From: Hippophae tibetana
Lineage: Eukaryota; Streptophyta; Magnoliopsida; Rosales; Elaeagnaceae
Assembly: GCA_037013495.1 (NCBI GenBank)
Contig: CM072801.1
Location: 38,366,001 to 38,430,000, forward strand
Length of the DNA stretch: 64,000 nt
Reading direction: 5' to 3'
This document shows positions 34,197 through 45,034 of the stretch, piece by piece. A program made the position numbers and the translations under genes. The notes beneath the pieces were generated by a model. That model did no database searches. It saw nothing but the letters and a program-made list of their open reading frames with translations, and was not told the DNA's origin. Positions within the stretch are counted from its first letter, which is position 1, and every line of letters begins with the position of its first letter.

Positions 34197-35100
34197 TGAC
34201 ACACTAACCATAAGTGCACGAATCATACAAGTAATATAGTGTATTTAAAGTATGGATATCAATCCCACATAGATTTTACTTACTTTACAATTGAGTATCA
34301 ATTTGAATATTATTATTTGGACTCTGGATAATTCAATAAATTGTAGAAAACTACTAATTTAATAGCTAAAATTACAAATTGACAAGTGGAAAAATATCAT
34401 AGGGATTTCTCGGAACCTTATTCCCACAATTTCCTACACATATCGAATGGATAAAAATCTCCCATGTAATTTTCATAACATTTGTAAGAGAAATTACATC
34501 TAAATTATCATGTCTTCATCACTCAAGTAAACTATGTATCATATAGTATTTTATCGGATCACACTCTCATGCCAATTAGATTGTATACTACTCATTAAGT
34601 TTGCAATTATCAATCTCACATATAAGAATCATATATCTCTACCTAAAAGCTATGCATGTTATTTGATCATGACAAGAAATTAAATTACTCTCTCAAATAT
34701 TCCTAATTACCTCTATAAACTAATTGTTGGCCAAAAACCTAATAGCATAAAAATCAGACTAATATATGATCTAAATAACACTCATAAAGAGTTCAAAAGA
34801 ACCCTAGAAAATAATATCTAGCCTTTAAACATCATGATCAAGTTCACGTTTTTCATATACAAATTCATGAAAATTAGTAACAAACTAAGGAAGATAAAAT
34901 ATATAATCATCTCTTAACTTGTATTGGTTCCATCTTGAATATCCTATAATCTTCTTCCTCTGGTTGCTTATATGTGTTGTTCTTTTCTCTATTTTGAATA
35001 CTTTGCCTTAGCATTCTCTATGTGTGTGAAGTATGGCCTCTCAATTAGGTTTAGTTAAGTTAAAATGACCTAATTTGTTTTCCTTAAACATATTAACTTT
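34197..35100 (-). repeat. LTR of the older Athila-like fragment
   Basis: The inner edge (…TCA next to the primer site) is at 34197. Homologous sequence forms the remnant at 14455-15349. The outer edge is uncertain. Confidence 0.6.
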
Positions 35101-35538
35101 GATCCAGTGGCTGAGATTTATAGTTGGATGTAAAAATAGAATCCATATGGAAATACCTATGCCACTTGATCGATCGAGACCCATGGTTGATTGAGATATT
35201 TTTTTCATCATTCCAACGTAAGAGCCTTCAATTGATCATGATACTTAGATTGATCGAGAACTTTTTAGATTGGTCGACTTGTAATGACTTGTTTGCACTT
35301 TTGACTCTTTGATCGAAGTCAACTAGAGTTAGATCCATCAAGTAGTTTTGAAATATCCCAAATGGCTCATTTGAACTCTGTTTGATGTCGATTCACTTAT
35401 AACATTAACATATTTAAGCATAAGATATGTCTTTTTGATAATATTTATCCTAAATAAAAAATAACTAGCTTAACGTGGCTAAATAACTACATTTTATATA
35501 ATTATTAAATAAAAAAACCATGTTATTTTTTGTTTATT

Positions 35539-35582
<44 letters not shown>

Positions 35583-36589
35583 ATCAAATAAGAGTTATAG
35601 TAGGAAAAATTGGTTAGTCGTGATCTCTATCTTTTCTTTTCTTCTTTAAAATTGACAATTTCTTCTTTTTGTTTTGTATATAGAGTTCATTTAGATTGTT
35701 TAAAATGTTGAAATTATCTATTAACAATTTGATACATGAGATGCACATTTTAAATGGATGAGAAAGATAACATCAATTTGAAAAAGGGCTTACATTATTC
35801 ATTTTTTCATAAAAGGGTTCTAAAAGTGGTATGAAAAATAAACTGGCTAATGGACAACCAAGGTAATTTTCCCTTAATTTTGAAACATCTTGAGTGTGGA
35901 AATGAGTCCCATTGTGAAGAATGAACTAAGTATATATTGAGAAGCACTACTCATCTTCATCTATCAACTATTTTAATTGGAACACATGTGAAACAAACAA
36001 TATTAGGGAAAGATACAATAACACATGCATATTAGATGGATTCCTATGGTAAAAATGGACTCAGTAGGCAACATATGTAGCACTAGTCAAGTGAATGGTA
36101 GGTCCATTTAGATGGAAATTGAGACAATTGGTGATATTATTCTAGACTAAAGATATATGAGACATAGATATTGATTATGATGATGTGGTTGTCTTTACCA
36201 TTTGTTACTATAGTGATTGACTCGATAGAGTATGTCTCCCTAATTAAAAAAGATACAATTAAATATTTGGTCGTTCATTGTGATAAGGAGAATAGTTCAA
36301 ATCTAAGAGAGCTAGATGCATTCACATTTGGGAAAAAAATTAGGTGTATAAGTCACACCCATAAATTAAGTATATATTTGAATGTGGTAACATTTTTGTC
36401 ATTATGCATAACTCAACATCATATAAGGGAAATATCACTCATGCCTCTAACCTTTAGTATATCTTCATATAGCCCCTAAATTTTATATAAATAGCTCTAA
36501 TTCCCTTAACTTTTATAATAAATATCACTAATGCCCTTAAATAATTAATGACATTAACTTTCTATCCAATGACGTATTATCTTTCCTAA
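35101..36589. other. Anonymous spacer with a (TC)n microsatellite
   Basis: A TC tract lies at 35541-35581. A plus-strand frame at 36171-36479 (102 residues) resembles nothing I recognise. No gene is called. Confidence 0.5.
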
Positions 36590-36602
36590 GGCTCTGATAC
36601 CA
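36590..36602 (-). promoter_or_regulatory. tRNA-iMet primer binding site
   Basis: The minus strand reads TGGTATCAGAGCC, complementary to the 3' end of plant initiator tRNA-Met. Both caulimovirids and copia elements use it. Confidence 0.75.
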
Positions 36603-37041
36603 AATTATGGTTAGTTATTTTAGAATGCTAGTTGTTAATGTAGTTGCTACTTCCTGTACATTATTAATGAAAAGTAAACCTTTAACTTTCTTCTCAAAAT
36701 ATTGATTTAACTCTATAATTTCCATATTTTTATTTTTGTACTTACTTATGGCTTGTTTATTTGTCTTTATTTTATTATTTATTAGTTTTGTAAATGTTAT
36801 AAATAAATGTTTATCATTCAAGATCCTTAGTTAACTTAGAAGTATAATTATCATACTCAAATTTAATAGGTCCACCACAATATTTCCTTATATTGTTTAT
36901 CTATTTTTGTTACACTTGATATGCCTCACCTTATTGAAGCCTAAATACCCTCATGGTAATGACAAACCTTTTGCATCCATAGATGATATAGTGTTCAAAT
37001 TATATTTATTAGAGAATAGGGAAAGAGTGACTGCACTCCAT

Positions 37042-37216
37042 TTTATTCATAATATTAATAATTATTATAATTCAGAAGCCAATTAAGAACCTTGAAGAAA
37101 TTCTTAATTGATTATAGTCTCTAGATATATAGTTACTAGATGAATAGTTTTTAGAGTTGAGAGTCTGCTATTGTTGAAGCTGTATCCGACTAATAGAAAT
37201 GAGGGATCCTTTTATA
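37042..37216 (-). promoter_or_regulatory. Promoter and poly(A) signal of the pararetrovirus-like fossil
   Basis: CCTATAAAAGG (TATA at 37210-37216) is followed 165 bases on by AATAAA (37042-37047), as in pararetroviral promoters, where the poly(A) signal lies in the leader just after the start site. Confidence 0.5.
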
Positions 37217-37363
37217 GGATAAGGAATCCATGTTTAAAATAGTGAAAAATACTATTCACCTATACTTTAATAATTCTCACCTAATATTCTACTTTTAGAG
37301 TTTCAATTAAGCCTTTCATTTCCTTGGAACGATTTGCCGACTAAAGATGTGTGTTCTACATCT

Positions 37364-37591
37364 TTATTGCTCTTTATCATTATATGCTAACAGTCCTTTT
37401 GATGATGTATATAAGGATACATCTTCATCTTCTTGATCTCTAATACAGTAAATGCATTTGCAATCCTTATTGATTTTCTTAGTAGAAAAACAAAACATAT
37501 TTCTTATTTCTTGACAATTTTTTAGATTATTATTCTTCAAATTTATCTCAAACTTATTGATTTTATTTCCATCTTCTTTATTGAGGGCCAT
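37364..37591 (-). pseudogene. Last frame of the pararetrovirus-like fossil (fragment)
   Basis: A 75-residue piece starting MALNKEDGNKINKFEINL with a Cys-rich stretch, CKCIYC, ending just upstream of the TATA box. Further pieces on the same strand upstream (LEQLLEVSKAFIKFNGITQ near 38220) seem part of the same coding region. I do not recognise the product. Broken. Confidence 0.4.
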
Positions 37592-38618
37592 ATGGATATG
37601 GAAAGTGATTAAAACTTTACTAATTGAGTAATTTACCTTGATTTTAGAAGAATTATCAATTTTTCTGAGTTCATGATAAATTTAGCTTAGTATTTGTCCT
37701 CTTAGAATACATAGTTTTTCTATATTGAAGTCTTTTTTTAGAAGTAGCCTTAGTTTTGAAACTTCTTTATAATGGTAGTGACTAATACAACTTTTTTCAT
37801 TCTATTCCACAAGTGAACTAAAAACTCTAAGATAGATAGGCTTGTCACCTACACTGATCTTAACCATTATGATTTATTTAAATTATTGTATTAATCATTT
37901 TTATCTTTAATGACCAATGTATTCCTAGGGGATGTTTCTTGAGTATTATTGGTGATCTTACTATATTTAGTATCTATGTGGAAGATGTTTCTCTAAATAG
38001 TACTAGTAGTCGTACTATCTTTCCCGGGGTCTTCAACCTGCTAGGTGGCAATGGTTGTTGTTGTAATGTTGTGAAGTAATTTTTAACTATATCTTCTAGA
38101 GTTAATAGCTTTGGTACTCTATATTTGGCATAATTTCCTTCAGCTTCTATTATATTAAGGAAAGCTCTTTGAGTTATTCCATTGAATTTGATAAAAGCTT
38201 TACTTACTTCAAGCAGTTGTTCTAAATTCTTGGTTTTGGATAGACAACATAAGTCCTTTACTGATCTTCTTCTTTTCCTTTTTCAACCTATTTGTGCTTT
38301 TCCTTTTTTCTTTTTAGAGGTGTTACTCTCTTTTGAATTATTAGGTTCTTCTTTCTCATTTTGAATTCTTTCTTTAGAAATTTTACCTTTCTTATAATGA
38401 ATCTACATAGTGAATTCTTCTTTAGAGTTTTTGGACACTAATTCTAGTATTGAACAGTTAAGTCCTTCTTCTCTCCAAAAGAGACTTCTCTAGGTATAAA
38501 ACCTTGAGTTGTTCCTGAAAGATTCTTATCTCTTTTTTATCTATCTTGATCTTGATATCAAGAAATTTCATTCCTATAAGAACAAAAATAGTTAAAGGTG
38601 TTCATTCTCTTATATATA

Positions 38619-39495
38619 GGGCATGCTATTATCGACTTCAACATAATCACTCATCACATTTAGCAATGTTTTATGATTCTTCATATGTCAATCAATATCA
38701 AGAGAAGGATGTTAGCATCAAAGCTAAACAATTATGTGATAGAGCATTAACGCTTAACAGAAATCAAAAGTTGATAATCCCTTGACCATTAAGGTTTGAA
38801 CAAGGCGAAGATCATTGGATGTTGGTAATCATTGATCTATTCAATAATCATGCTTGGTACTGTGACTCAACTTCCATAGAACTGAGTAAAGATACAAAAG
38901 CAGTTGTTGAAATGTAAGAGTTATAGTTACATATTAGTTTCTTCTATTATTTTTTGTAATATTTAATAAAAACTAATCATTTTAAACCTTTATAGGGCAT
39001 GGAAGTTGTGGAACAAGTTTAGGGGCATTTCTCTTAAAAAATCTCATAAGCTTATATGGACAAAAGTTATGATATGTACAAGTCAATATTAATAATTTTA
39101 TTAATTTTACAATTGAATAATAAGGATGTTTGAACATGAAAATTCATGTACACTTTTTTGTGTAGGTTCCACAACAAAATAATGGAGTCATGTGTGGTCA
39201 TTATGTCATGAAGTTTATGAGCGAAACCATCACAAATATCAAAATTCCAATTGATGATGTGGTAATATCTTTTACCTATATACATAAAAGTTTTTAACAT
39301 ATTTGAGTTTGTTTTTGTAAATAAATGAAATTATATTCTTATTTTGATTTTAAATACATGTAGTTCTTTGGTTGGAACAAGACGGGCTACGACCAGCAAA
39401 TATTTTATGATTTACGAGAGGAATGGATAGAACACATGCTTCAAATTATATCATCACAAGAAGAATCAAGAGAAGATTCTGATGATCTTGAATAG
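38619..39495 (+). pseudogene. Ulp1-like (C48) cysteine protease, C-terminal part, in CACTA-2
   Basis: Four exon-like pieces (about 38619-38915, 38998-39070, 39165-39260, 39363-39495) with GT/AG edges. The His and Asp are in DHWMLVIIDLF and HAWYCDSTSIEL, and the Cys setting is NNGVMCGHYVMKFM, so the three catalytic residues are all visible, unlike the sister copy in CACTA-1. A stop lies just before PLRFEQGEDHW, near 38783, and the N-terminal part is absent, so it cannot make the full protein. The last piece, FFGWNKTGYDQQIFYDLREE, ends at a TAG with an acidic tail. Confidence 0.8.
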
Positions 39496-39677
39496 CATAT
39501 GACAACATAACAGTAAATATTTTAATGATTTAATTTCTCTATCTATTCATGTGTCTGAAATCACTTGTTTCATGGATGATTAACCATATGCTCATGTATT
39601 TAGGGGAATGCATTGTTTTATGGACCTATTTTTGGCCCAAACTACATCTCATCTCTCTTTCCTACTTTCCTTACAAA

Positions 39678-40005
39678 CTCATATTAGCACTTTATTAATC
39701 ATTTGTTTATAAATATGAATTTATCTGGAATCTTTGCTAGTATTTTTAATACTATAATGAGCTCTAAATGGACAAATCAAGTGTACATAACTTCGATTTC
39801 TTTCTTGGGTTGTATGAGTTTTGGTGCCCATGAAAGTGTTCCATATGTTTAAGGGCACCAAAACTCACACAAGCCAAGTAAGAAATCGAAGTTACACTTG
39901 ATTTCATATTTAGAGTTCATTATATATAGCATTAAAAAAATACTAGTAGAGATTCCAGATAACTTCATATATATAGACAAATGATTAATAAAGTGTTAAT
40001 ATGAG
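39678..40005. repeat. Long inverted repeat made from a plant-mobile-domain fragment
   Basis: Arm 1 (39678-39830) and arm 2 (39852-40005) are reverse complements over about 150 bases with scattered mismatches, around a loop of about 21 bases. Arm 1 is the piece homologous to the plant-mobile-domain fragment of the other CACTA copies. CACTA-1 has only one arm at the same place. RNA from here would fold into a near-perfect long hairpin. Confidence 0.88.
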
Positions 40006-40485
40006 TTCATCGAATGTCGTTGTATGTGGTAATATTTATAATGATTAAATTTCTTCATTATTATGTCTGAAGTTTAGACTGTTTTTTTGATGGATGTTTT
40101 ACGTGCTCATGTATGTAGGGGAATATGAATTGTTATATGGATCAGCTTTTTTTGTCATAATGTTTGTGAAGGCCAATTAAGATTCTAAGCCAACCAAGCT
40201 TACTCGATTGCATAATTACACTTAGACGACATTATTTTATTTGTAATTTAAGTTAAATATATGTATTATATATACATTATTTGTTTTTATAATAAATTTA
40301 ATTATCAATTAATTAAATATATTTAAAGTTTTAATTATTTGTATTATTATTTTATATTTTATTTTTTATGCTATATATATTGAATAATACGAAAAATAAA
40401 AATAAAAATAAAAACAAATCATAAAATGTACGGGTAAAGTCGATTCACGCCATGAACCGACTTTACATTTTAAGTCGCTAAATTT

Positions 40486-40510
40486 AAAGTCGGTTCGCTG
40501 AACCGACTTT
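40486..40510. repeat. Palindromic subterminal motif of CACTA-2
   Basis: AAAGTCGGTTC, 3-base spacer GCT, GAACCGACTTT: a perfect inverted repeat. A further copy precedes it near 40454-40465. Confidence 0.85.
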
Positions 40511-40519
40511 AATGCCTAT

Positions 40520-40532
40520 TTCTGTAGTAGTG
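40520..40532. repeat. Right terminal repeat of CACTA-2
   Basis: TTCTGTAGTAGTG at the boundary with pararetrovirus-like sequence; the following three bases are CTA. Confidence 0.75.
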
Positions 40533-40704
40533 CTAGTTTGAAGGGCATGATTGTGTTGTTGAGTAGTTTGTATGATTACACTCATACCATTATTCCATTT
40601 ATCTAAGATTTTTTTCTTATCTCTTATACATTATAAATCTAAAAGATCAGATATATAATTTTCATGAAGTTTTAATTCTAGTGGGACACTATTCCTTTAG
40701 TTTT

Positions 40705-41019
40705 TCAATGTAATCCTTCTTTCATTTTAGATTGTTGCTTTCTTCTATAAGAAAGGTCGGGTTCTTCTGACCTTTTCCTATTTATTTCTTCCTTATGTGG
40801 GTTAGATGTTCCTTCTTGATAAGGAAAAAGTAATGAAATCGTTTTTATATGAATTTTTGAGATCATATTTTCTAGTTGAGAATCAATTTCATTGACTATT
40901 GTCATATCATTTTCCTCTTTGTTTGTACAAAGTTTTTCATCATAATTTATTTTTATTTCTTCATTTATTAGGGTTAACAGACTAATTAATTTTTCTAGGT
41001 CCCTATTTTTAGGGTTCAT
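40705..41019 (-). pseudogene. Middle coding piece of the pararetrovirus-like fossil
   Basis: A 104-residue open piece beginning MNPKNRDLEKLISLL and ending RRKQQSKMKEGLH. It is rich in Lys and Glu, with a basic tail. It lies between the movement-protein-like region and the CACTA insertion. Product not recognised; a coat or virion-associated role would be a guess. Broken. Confidence 0.4.
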
Positions 41020-41599
41020 AAATTATTCTTCTCATTCTTTTCTATATACTATTGAGCCAAGATTATAGCTTCTTCTTTATCTTTGGGTTTTTCTTTTCTT
41101 TTCTTTTCTCATTCCTAGGTTTTAATGCATTTGATCTCTTAGGTGGTTCTTTTTTAATCCTACAAATAGATCAAACTTATAACTTATAATTTCACTATCT
41201 ATAGGTATGTTATTTACATCCATTCTTAATTATATAAATTCATTATATGTGTCTTGTTGTAATTCCTTATAATAACCATATTCTCTTATTTCCTTTCGAA
41301 GTTATTTTTGTATTTCATTTATGTCTTATAATAACTTGATGCTTGATTCTTTTGCTATATATATTTCTTCTGCTAAAATAATTAAAAATTTCATTATTGT
41401 TATTCGATTTTTTAATATGCTTGTTAGGCTTCTATTACAATCTAATTATATATCTTGTAGTTTAGTTTTGAAAATTATTGGGATAATAGTGGTATTATTT
41501 TTTCTTAATATTACATCATGGACTAATTCTTTCATTTCTTTAACTTTGTTTTAAATCTACCAAGTTTCTTTCTTTGTTAAAGATTTCTTCTTGAGATCT

Positions 41600-42025
41600 A
41601 TAAATGTAAATCTTGTTACATTATTTTTCTTCCTATATCAAAGGTTTTTCTTTAACATCTAAGTTTCATTCTTCATGTATTTCAAAGTGTGTTAATATTT
41701 ATGGTTTATAATATATCCGATTTCTTGGAAAATTTTATCTATTTTTATGAATTTCTTTTATCCATATATTGAACTATTATAACTATTTGTTAATAAATAT
41801 TCTATTGTGTTGTATACTAAAAATGGATAATTTTCTTATTTTATCAAATCTCCTCTTTCAAATTCATAGGCTAAGCTTAATACTTGGTTTAAGTTTTTAT
41901 CATTAATATTAATGACAAACTTAGGGTATGCTGTGAATTTTAATATCTAATATCCTAGGTTTTCATGGATAATTTCTAATAAAGCATCTTTCCTATTTAT
42001 TATTCTATTATCTTGAAATATTATT
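41600..42025 (-). pseudogene. 30K-superfamily movement-protein-like region
   Basis: The minus strand reads QDNRIINRKDALLEIIHENL, then KFTAYPKFVININDKNLN, then LSLAYEFERGDLI and YLLTNSYNSSIYG. The run 'N-R-K-D-A-L-L-x-I-I-H-x-N-L', a following hydrophobic strand and 'FERGDL' recall the movement proteins of plant DNA pararetroviruses, which shape plasmodesmal tubules. This is pattern memory, not a search. Broken. It meets the LTR of a copia fragment at 42028/42029. Confidence 0.5.
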
Positions 42026-42028
42026 TTT

Positions 42029-42300
42029 TGTGAAGAGTATAGAGAGATAAGAAGAAAGAATGATTTAATGTTGTATTTGTATGTTTTAGAATGTATATAG
42101 AAAACCCTATTTATAAGGTTGTAACAAGTGTAGTACAAGTGAAATAGTAAGTGTAGTACAAGTGAAATAGTAAGTGTAGTACAAGTGAAATAGTAGAAAT
42201 GTAGCACAAGTATAGTACAAGTGAAATAGTGGAAGTGTAGTATAAGTGAAATAATACAAGTGAAGTATAACTGAATTACAATATCAAATATAACTTAACA
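42029..42300 (-). repeat. 3' LTR of the copia fragment
   Basis: It starts TGTTAAGTTATATTTG on the minus strand and ends ...CTTCACA. TATAAATAGGG lies near 42105-42115. Its U3 holds a 23-base tandem repeat (about 42128-42245; unit GTGTAGTACAAGTGAAATAG plus TAA), three good copies and several poor ones. Confidence 0.75.
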
Positions 42301-44446
42301 TCCCCCCTCAAACTCAAGGACGAAGAGAAACAATCAACTTGAGTTTGGAAACTAATTCTTGAAATCTACCTAGTAGATGAGATTTGGTGAAGATGTCAGT
42401 TGTTTGATCTATGTAGGATATTGATTTGAGACAAACAATTTCTTGAAGAACATGTTGACGAACAAAATGACAATCAATCTCGATATGTTTTGTTCGTTCA
42501 TGAAATACATTATTATGAGCAATCTGAATAGTACTCTGATTTTCACAATATAGGATAGTTGTAGTTGATTGGAGAACACTCATATCAGCAAGTAACCAAC
42601 GGAGCCAAAGAAGTTCTTGAGTGGTGTCAGCAAGAGCACGATATTTAGCTTCAATGTTGGATGGAGAAGTGAGGGATTTTTTTCTTGCTTTACCACTTTA
42701 TGAGAGAGTTTCCAAGAAAGAAACAATACCCAGTGGTAGAACGACGATCAGTTGGGTCACCTTCCCAATCAGCATCAGAGTAGGCGGAAAGAAGAAGATT
42801 AGACTTGTTGGAGAAGTGGAGACCGTGAAACATAGTGCCTTTGATGTAGCAGAGAATGCAAAGAACCGTAGTATAATGGGTAGACCGTGAAGTAGACATG
42901 AATTGACTAACCAGATGAACAACATAGGCAATATCAGAACGAGTGACTGTGAGATAAACAATACTGCCTACTAGTTGTCTATATAATGTGGCATCTGAGA
43001 GAATAGTACCATCTAATGGAGTAAGTTTGACATTGGTTTCTAGAGGTGTTGATGCAGTTTTGCAATCAATAAGGCCAGCCCGATTAAGAATATCGGAAGA
43101 GTACTTTGCTTGAGAGAGATAATATCCTTGAGAATCAGATGAGATTTCTAGGCCCAAGAAGTAGTGGAGACGACTAAGGTCTTTCATTTCAAATTGATGG
43201 CTCAAAAACTACTTGAGATCAATAATTCCATTAGAGTCATTCCCTGTTATGATCATATCATCTACATAAAGGAGTATAAGTGTTACACCAGTGGGAGTCT
43301 TCCAAATAAAGAGACCGGATTTATAAGAACTGGAAGTGAATAAGTGTATCCAGGAGAATTTTTCATATAAATTTCCTTAGTTATGTCTCCATTGAGAAAA
43401 GCATTTTTGACATCCATTTGAAACATTGGTGAGGCGAGCTACAGGTGCAAAAGTTTCTTCATAGTCAATTCCATATTCCTGTATAAACCCCTTTGCAACC
43501 AGACGAGCTTTATATCGTTCCATAGACCCATCTGAATGAGTTTTGATTTTGAAAATACACTTACAACCAATCAAAGATTTATTAGATAGAAGATCAACAA
43601 GATCCCATGTATGTGCTTTTGTTAATGCCTGTAATTCATCTGTCATAGTTTGCTGCCAATGAGGGTTAGAACTAGCTTCTCTATAGTTTTGGGGTTCATG
43701 ATGAGCAAAATAGTAGAGAAACATTGGTAATCACAAAGGTGAAAAGGAAGACTACTTACACGAGTAGAACGACGAAGTGATGACTCTAGACAATCATGTA
43801 GTTGGTCTTCAGAAGATGTTGTTATGGTAGGATCAGCAGAAGGAGCAAACACATCAGAAGAAGCCATAGTAGACGATGGTGAGGGTAATGGAGCAATGTT
43901 AGGAGGAAATAAATCAATAGTTGGGTCATTAAGAAATGAGAGTGAGGTAGGAGATGAGACATGAAATGAGGAAATAGAGGAAAACATTTTATGTTCCCAA
44001 AAGATGACATGACGAGAGATGCACAATCATTTCAAGATAGGGTCCCAACAACGACATCCTTTATGTTCTATTACATACCTTAAGAAACAACAAAGACGAG
44101 CACAAGGTTTATTGCATTCATGAGGGTGACGAAGAACAAAACAGGCACAATCAAACACTTTGAGCAGTTCATAAGATGGAGAAGTACTATAGAGATGCTC
44201 ATAAGGGGATTGGTTATGAATAATAGGCATGGGAACACGATTTATGGTATAAACAGTTGTAAGAGCTGCTTCACCCCAAAAGCGTTCAGGACAAGAACTA
44301 GAAATGAGGAGAGTGTGAACAATATTAAGAATATGTCTGTGTTTTTGCTCAACTCTTCCATTTTGTTGAGATGTGTCAGGACAAGAATATTGAGAAAGAG
44401 TCCCATTTTGTCGAAGAAAATTTAAAAAATTTGTTTCTTTATATTC
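42029..44446 (-). mobile_element. Ty1/copia fragment (3' LTR, RNase H, RT, part of integrase)
   Basis: On the minus strand: end of integrase with CPDTSQQNGRVEQKHRHILN (about 44310-44400) and FWGEAALTTVYTINRVP, then RT ([37 protein letters not shown] near 43430-43510, FLGLEISSDSQGYYLSQAKY near 43120, YSDADWEGDPTDRRSTTGYC near 42750), then the RNase H end (ILYCENQSTIQIAHN, TKHIEIDCHFVR). A polypurine tract TTTGAGGGGGGA and an LTR (42029-42300) follow. The upstream half is displaced by copy B. Broken with several breaks. It is inserted in, or abuts, the movement-protein-like sequence. Confidence 0.9.
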
Positions 44447-44739
44447 TGATCAGTGCTCAAAAAGCACTAAAATAACCATGATTTTATACACATTAATTGA
44501 TTAAAAATATATATATTTTTATGTTTTATCATATATTTATATAAATTTGTCTTTTTCGGAATCACGGGTATTTTTATTATTTTTCAGGTATTTTGGCTTT
44601 AAAACGCAACTTAAAGACTCAAAGAGGAATACTTGAAGCAATACATCACAAATATAATAATAAATAAGTGGGGAAAGGTCAACAAACATGAAAAATTGGA
44701 CAAAATGGGTCAAAAAGGTCAAAAATGTCAAAAAGGAGA

Positions 44740-44940
44740 AAATCGCGCCCAGTTGCCCAACCGCGCGCCCAGCCAAGCGCCCCAGCGCCCATGCTCGTGT
44801 GCGCCCGCGCGCCCCAGTGCCCCAATCCGCGCGTGCCCCAGCGCGCCAGGCCTCCAATCCGCGCGCGACTCAGCACGCGGCTACTGTTCACGCGTGCCGA
44901 CGCCTTTTCGCCCCATTTTTCACGTGCAGCCGCCCCCATG
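44740..44940. repeat. GC-rich, CpG-dense island in the LTR of copy B
   Basis: About 200 bases rich in GCGCGCCCAGCGCC-type phrases, just upstream of the promoter boxes. The frames across it on both strands look like composition artefacts. Confidence 0.75.
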
Positions 44941-45034
44941 ACGTCATGCTGACATCATTAATGACCTCAGCATTTCCATTACGCGTTTTTACATTTTTTT
45001 ACTCATTTTTTCTCTCCATCCTCACCTATAAATA
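44921..45034 (+). promoter_or_regulatory. LTR promoter of copy B
   Basis: G-box CACGTG (44921-44926), palindromes TGACGTCA, TGACATCA and TGACCTCA (44939-44946, 44950-44957, 44962-44969; spacing 11 and 12) and TATAAATA (45027-45034). Confidence 0.7.

Larger units (their letters stand above)
31750..35100 (-). mobile_element. Old Athila-like fragment: LTR, gag and protease only
   Basis: On the minus strand: LTR (34197 to about 35100), a decayed tRNA-Asp-like primer site (about 34172-34190), gag (33474-33980), then pieces recognisable as the gag-pol linker (GKLPSDTHVNP near 32780), FFDMLKNLHVSIQFIDGLMK near 32500, and protease pieces (GSLHFDN near 32285, LEFGEP near 32215, GPFLAIKKTLINVKIG near 32020). 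RT and integrase are not visible. It is a different family from A-D, with a classical single Athila gag. Broken with many breaks, old. Confidence 0.78.
38612..40532 (+). mobile_element. 5'-truncated CACTA copy, CACTA-2, in the pararetrovirus-like fossil
   Basis: Sequence from 38612 matches the Ulp1-like 3' part of CACTA-1 (28951 onward) through to a right terminal repeat, CTGTAGTAGTG, ending at 40532. The left half of the element is missing. It holds a Ulp1-like gene, an inverted repeat made from the plant-mobile-domain piece (39678-40005) and a palindromic subterminal motif (40486-40510). Confidence 0.85.
36590..42028 (-). mobile_element. Endogenous pararetrovirus-like fossil (Caulimoviridae-like), interrupted by a CACTA copy
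   Basis: Read on the minus strand from 42028: a 30K movement-protein-like region, further decayed coding pieces, a CACTA insertion, more coding pieces, a TATA box (37210-37216), AATAAA (37042-37047) about 165 bases later, and a tRNA-iMet primer site about 608 bases from the TATA box. This is the order and spacing of a caulimovirid pregenomic RNA promoter, leader and primer site. No RT or RNase H is recognisable in about 3.5 kb of non-CACTA sequence. Badly broken (many breaks), old. The alternative, a copia LTR plus primer site for the 36590-37230 part, cannot be excluded. Confidence 0.55.

Noticed and set aside
35541-35581. (TC)n tract as a GAGA-type promoter element.
   Set aside because: No gene start nearby; treated as a microsatellite.
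36171-36479. 102-codon plus-strand frame.
   Set aside because: No recognisable motif, surrounded by anonymous AT-rich sequence. It could easily be chance.
42621-42890. 89-codon plus-strand frame, and the frame at 44120-44425.
   Set aside because: Both are antisense shadows of copia RT and integrase.
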